DNA of 64,000 bases, from NCBI GenBank assembly GCA_016875225.1, contig VGRW01000012.1:1-64000 (forward strand). Direction: 5' to 3'. Positions within the stretch are counted from its first letter, which is position 1. Every line of letters starts with the position of its first letter. The notes under the pieces are model-generated. The model had not been told where the DNA came from. It saw only the letters and a list, made by a program, of their open reading frames with translations, and ran no database searches. The position numbers and the translations under genes are program-made. Source of the stretch: Deltaproteobacteria bacterium (GTDB taxonomy: Bacteria > Myxococcota_A > UBA9160 > SZUA-336). Shown piece after piece: positions 61,545-64,000 of this stretch.

Positions 61545-63869
61545 ATGAGTAATACGAAGAGGAACCTAGCCCAGGTATTGCACGACAAGAAGACGTGGTG
61601 GGTCCACTTCTTGATTGTCGCTGCGATCTGTTTGAGTGGGCTCGTCTATCTGGGAACGGAGACCTATACGGGGGCTCCGCCGATCGAGGACTACGTGTCG
61701 GCCACCACCGGGGAGGTGGTGATCCCGCTCGCGACGATCAAGAAGGGCCAGGAGGTGTTCCACCTCAGGGGCCTGATGCTCTACGGCTCGTTCTGGGGTG
61801 ACGGCGCCGAGCGCGGTCCGGACTTCACGGCCGACGCCCTGCACCGCACGGGCGTTGCCATGCGCTCCTTCTACGAGCAGCAGGGCGGCGGAAACCTGGC
61901 TCAGTACGACAAGGACGCGATCGACGTCCGGGTGATCCGCGAGATCAAGACGAACACCTGGAACGAGAGCGCCAAGCAGATCGTGATCAACGACGCTCAG
62001 ATCCACGCGTTCAACGAGCTGAAGGCCCACTACACGCGGATGTTCAACGATCCCGAGTACGAGGAGGCCTTCAAGCCCTCCGGCGCGATCAGCGCCCCCG
62101 AGGACATCGAGGCGCTCACCGCGTTCTTCTTCTGGGGCGGCTGGGTCTCGGGCGCGGAGCGACCGGGCCAGACGTACAGCTACACGCACAACTGGCCGTA
62201 CGACCCGTCGACCGGCAACCTGCCCACGAACCAGACGATGGTTTGGAGCTTCATCTCCATCTTCGGCCTGTTCCTGGGCATCCTCGTGATCCTGTACGTC
62301 TACGGGCAGTTCAAGGAGGAGGGCGATCCGTTCACCGGTAACGGAACGTCGGGGACCACGAACGACCTCGAGCAGGGCCGGATCCGAGCCACGCAGAAGG
62401 CCACGTACAAGTTCTTCGTCTTCTCGATCATCCTGTTCGGCGCTCAGGTGCTCTCGGGCATGCTCGCGGCCACCGACTTCGTGACCCCGTTCGGTGTCTC
62501 GCTGGCGAGCATCATCCCGTTCAGCGTCCTGCGCAGCTACCACACGCTGTTCCAGATCTACTGGTTCTTCATGGCGTGGGTCGGTTACACGATCTTCTTC
62601 CTGCCCCGAATTTCGAAGGTTCCGAACGGCCAGCTCTTCCTGATCAACCTGCTCTTCGCCATCTGCATGGTGACGGGCGTCGGCGCGCTGGTCGGAATCT
62701 ACATGGGCCAGACGGGGATGATCACCGGCGCGACGGCGTACTGGTTCGGAAGCCAGGGCTGGGAGTTCATGGAGCTCGGTCGCGCGTTCCAGTACACGCT
62801 GCTCAGCTCGTTCGCGCTCTGGATCTACATCATCTACCGCTCGGTTCGCCCGTGGCTGACCACGAAGAACATCTGGTCGGTGCCCTCGTGGCTGCTGTAC
62901 GGCAGCGGCATCATGGTCGCGTTCCTGTTCTTCGGCCTGATGATCTCGCCGGACCAGAACTGGGCCGTGGCCGACTACTGGCGCTGGATGGTCGTGCACA
63001 TGTGGGTGGAGGTCACCTTCGAGGTGTTCACCACCGTCATCGTCGGCTACATGCTGGTCCAGATGGGCCTGATCTCTCGCATGATGTGCGAGCGGGTCAT
63101 CTTCCTGGCCGTCATGATGTTCCTCGTCACGGCGACGCTGGGCATCTCGCACAACTTCTACTGGATCGCGAAGCCCACCGGCATCATCGCCGTAGGCGGC
63201 GTCTTCTCGACGCTGCAGGTGCTGCCGCTGCTTCTGCTCACGCTCGACGCGTGGCGCATGAAGTCGGAGGCGGTTCGCGCCAAGACGCACGTCGCGGCGG
63301 GGCGACAGGTCTTCGTGATGGAAGGCGTGTGGCTCTTCATCCTTGCGGTCAACTTCTGGAACATCTTCGGCGCCGGCGTGTTCGGCTCCCTGATCAACCT
63401 GCCGATCGTGAACTACTACGAGCACGCGACCTACATGACCGGCAACCACGCGCACGCGGCCATGTTCGGCGTGAAGGGCAACATCGCGTTGGGCGGCATG
63501 CTCTTCTGCGCTCAGCATCTGCTTACCAAGGCTGATTGGAGCGAGAAGCTGGTCAAGAACTCGTTCTGGTCGCTGCAGATCGGTCTGCTTCTGATGATGA
63601 CCCTGGACCTGTTCCCGGTCGGTCTCTACCAGCTCATGATCGTGTTCCAGGAAGGTCTGTGGTACGCGCGGTCCCAGGAGGTTATCACCGGCCCGGTGTG
63701 GACCTTCCTCACCTACATGCGCTCGATCGGTGGAACGCTGTTCATCGTCGGCGGTGTGCTGCCGCTGATCTGGCTGTTCGTTTCCCGCGTTGGAAAGCTC
63801 CGGAAGGAAACGCCGGAGCTCGAGAGCGAGGGCGAGTGGACCGTCTACGAGAAGGACTGGGCAGCGTGA
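61545..63869 (+). CDS. nod: Putative nitric oxide dismutase (qNOR-family, NOD type)
   Basis: A 774-residue qNOR-like membrane protein: an anchor helix, a periplasmic cytochrome-c-like domain without haem (~40-225) and 12-13 helices. The low-spin haem and FeB region is intact in part: RSYHTLFQIYW, and H485 with a following Glu in VHMWVEVTFEVF. The normal His-His FeB pair reads S-H536-N537-F-Y-W, so the second His is Asn, and the Glu 21 residues later is Q558 (FSTLQVLP). The quinol site (AHYYVE in qNOR) is replaced by LAATDFVT near residues 307-314. These are the substitutions described for NO dismutases (2 NO to N2 + O2). Ribosome-binding site GGGGGAG lies 6 nt before ATG 61545. Confidence 0.9.
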   Translation: MSNTKRNLAQVLHDKKTWWVHFLIVAAICLSGLVYLGTETYTGAPPIEDYVSATTGEVVIPLATIKKGQEVFHLRGLMLYGSFWGDGAERGPDFTADALHRTGVAMRSFYEQQGGGNLAQYDKDAIDVRVIREIKTNTWNESAKQIVINDAQIHAFNELKAHYTRMFNDPEYEEAFKPSGAISAPEDIEALTAFFFWGGWVSGAERPGQTYSYTHNWPYDPSTGNLPTNQTMVWSFISIFGLFLGILVILYVYGQFKEEGDPFTGNGTSGTTNDLEQGRIRATQKATYKFFVFSIILFGAQVLSGMLAATDFVTPFGVSLASIIPFSVLRSYHTLFQIYWFFMAWVGYTIFFLPRISKVPNGQLFLINLLFAICMVTGVGALVGIYMGQTGMITGATAYWFGSQGWEFMELGRAFQYTLLSSFALWIYIIYRSVRPWLTTKNIWSVPSWLLYGSGIMVAFLFFGLMISPDQNWAVADYWRWMVVHMWVEVTFEVFTTVIVGYMLVQMGLISRMMCERVIFLAVMMFLVTATLGISHNFYWIAKPTGIIAVGGVFSTLQVLPLLLLTLDAWRMKSEAVRAKTHVAAGRQVFVMEGVWLFILAVNFWNIFGAGVFGSLINLPIVNYYEHATYMTGNHAHAAMFGVKGNIALGGMLFCAQHLLTKADWSEKLVKNSFWSLQIGLLLMMTLDLFPVGLYQLMIVFQEGLWYARSQEVITGPVWTFLTYMRSIGGTLFIVGGVLPLIWLFVSRVGKLRKETPELESEGEWTVYEKDWAA

Positions 63870-63886
63870 TCTGACCCAGGAGCGAG

Positions 63887-63923
63887 GGGTTCCGGCGCCG
63901 AGCCCGGTTCGGCGCCGGAACCC
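63887..63923 (+). terminator. Strong hairpin after the NO dismutase-like gene
   Basis: GGGTTCCGGCGCCGA (63887-63901) pairs perfectly with TCGGCGCCGGAACCC (63909-63923) around a 7-nt loop, 18 bp after the stop. A pyrimidine-rich run follows but no true T-run, so it may be an intrinsic terminator or an mRNA-protecting end. It suggests the gene is transcribed without a downstream partner. The remaining bases to 64000 show nothing else. Confidence 0.65.
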
Positions 63924-64000
63924 ACCGCGACTCTTCTCTCTGCTTCCCCCGCCTCGTTCTGGTCGTGCGCTGGATCCCTCGGTGTAGTGCCGGAATCGGA

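Noticed and set aside
61545-63869. Ordinary quinol nitric oxide reductase (norZ/qNOR)
   Set aside because: The overall fold fits, but the FeB His-His pair is His-Asn, the conserved Glu is Gln, and the quinol-site His/Glu are absent. All three changes point to the dismutase type.

Overview
The window is about 64 kb of gene-dense, very high-GC DNA from a Gram-negative bacterium. Outer-membrane efflux and porin proteins, a LolA-like protein, several lipoproteins and periplasmic redox enzymes show the cell type. The gene mix (GTP-type PEPCK, ACAD10/11-like kinase modules, a quinohaemoprotein alcohol dehydrogenase, Sec-exported nitrous oxide reductase, a GrdB-like selenoprotein) resembles uncultured deltaproteobacterial lineages such as Binatota, Myxococcota or Desulfobacterota. 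No marker gene is present, so this placement is only a guess. No tRNA, rRNA, CRISPR array or insertion sequence was found.

Layout. 1-19 kb: accessory metabolism. It holds a PhoX-like phosphatase, an APH-type kinase with a small partner, a GT-C glycosyltransferase, two beta-lactamase-fold hydrolases, a DsbA-like lipoprotein, a GPH symporter, an epoxide-hydrolase-like enzyme, an AtoE transporter, PEPCK, and a three-gene sugar module (TIM-barrel isomerase plus two Gfo/Idh oxidoreductases). 19-26 kb: a Cu/Ag-type HME-RND efflux operon headed by a small Cys-rich secreted protein. 26-42 kb: a secreted DUF2341-like protein, a MazG-like hydrolase and a DNA methyltransferase, a GH17-GT2 beta-glucan synthase behind a promoter and structured leader, RmuC, a second APH-kinase module (with DUF6285), a porin, a PBP2-like transpeptidase, and a LolA-like protein with an MMPL transporter carrying a cyclic-nucleotide-binding domain. 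42-45.7 kb (minus strand): DUF47/Pit phosphate uptake and two of the three transhydrogenase subunits. 45.7-52.7 kb (minus strand): a complete Sec-type (clade II-like) nos cluster with its own lipoprotein cytochrome c. 53-60 kb: DsbA-like, M48 peptidase and PQQ alcohol dehydrogenase genes, an acyl-CoA dehydrogenase, a selenoprotein and small genes. 60.6-64 kb: a Cys-containing PAS/LuxR regulator and a qNOR-family protein.

The most important result is the last gene, 61545-63869. It looks like a quinol nitric oxide reductase but carries the substitutions that define putative nitric oxide dismutases (NO to N2 + O2). An FeB-ligand His is Asn (N537), a nearby active-site Glu is Gln (Q558), and the quinol-binding His/Glu are missing. 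A candidate CRP/FNR-type site lies in its leader. With the nos cluster 9 kb away, the region looks like a nitrogen-oxide island that may include intracellular O2 production.

The second result is an in-frame TGA at 59205-59207 inside a GrdB-like gene. It sits in a U-x-x-C motif and is followed after 11 nt by a 17-nt hairpin, which is the geometry of a bacterial SECIS. Standard gene calling would split this selenoprotein in two.
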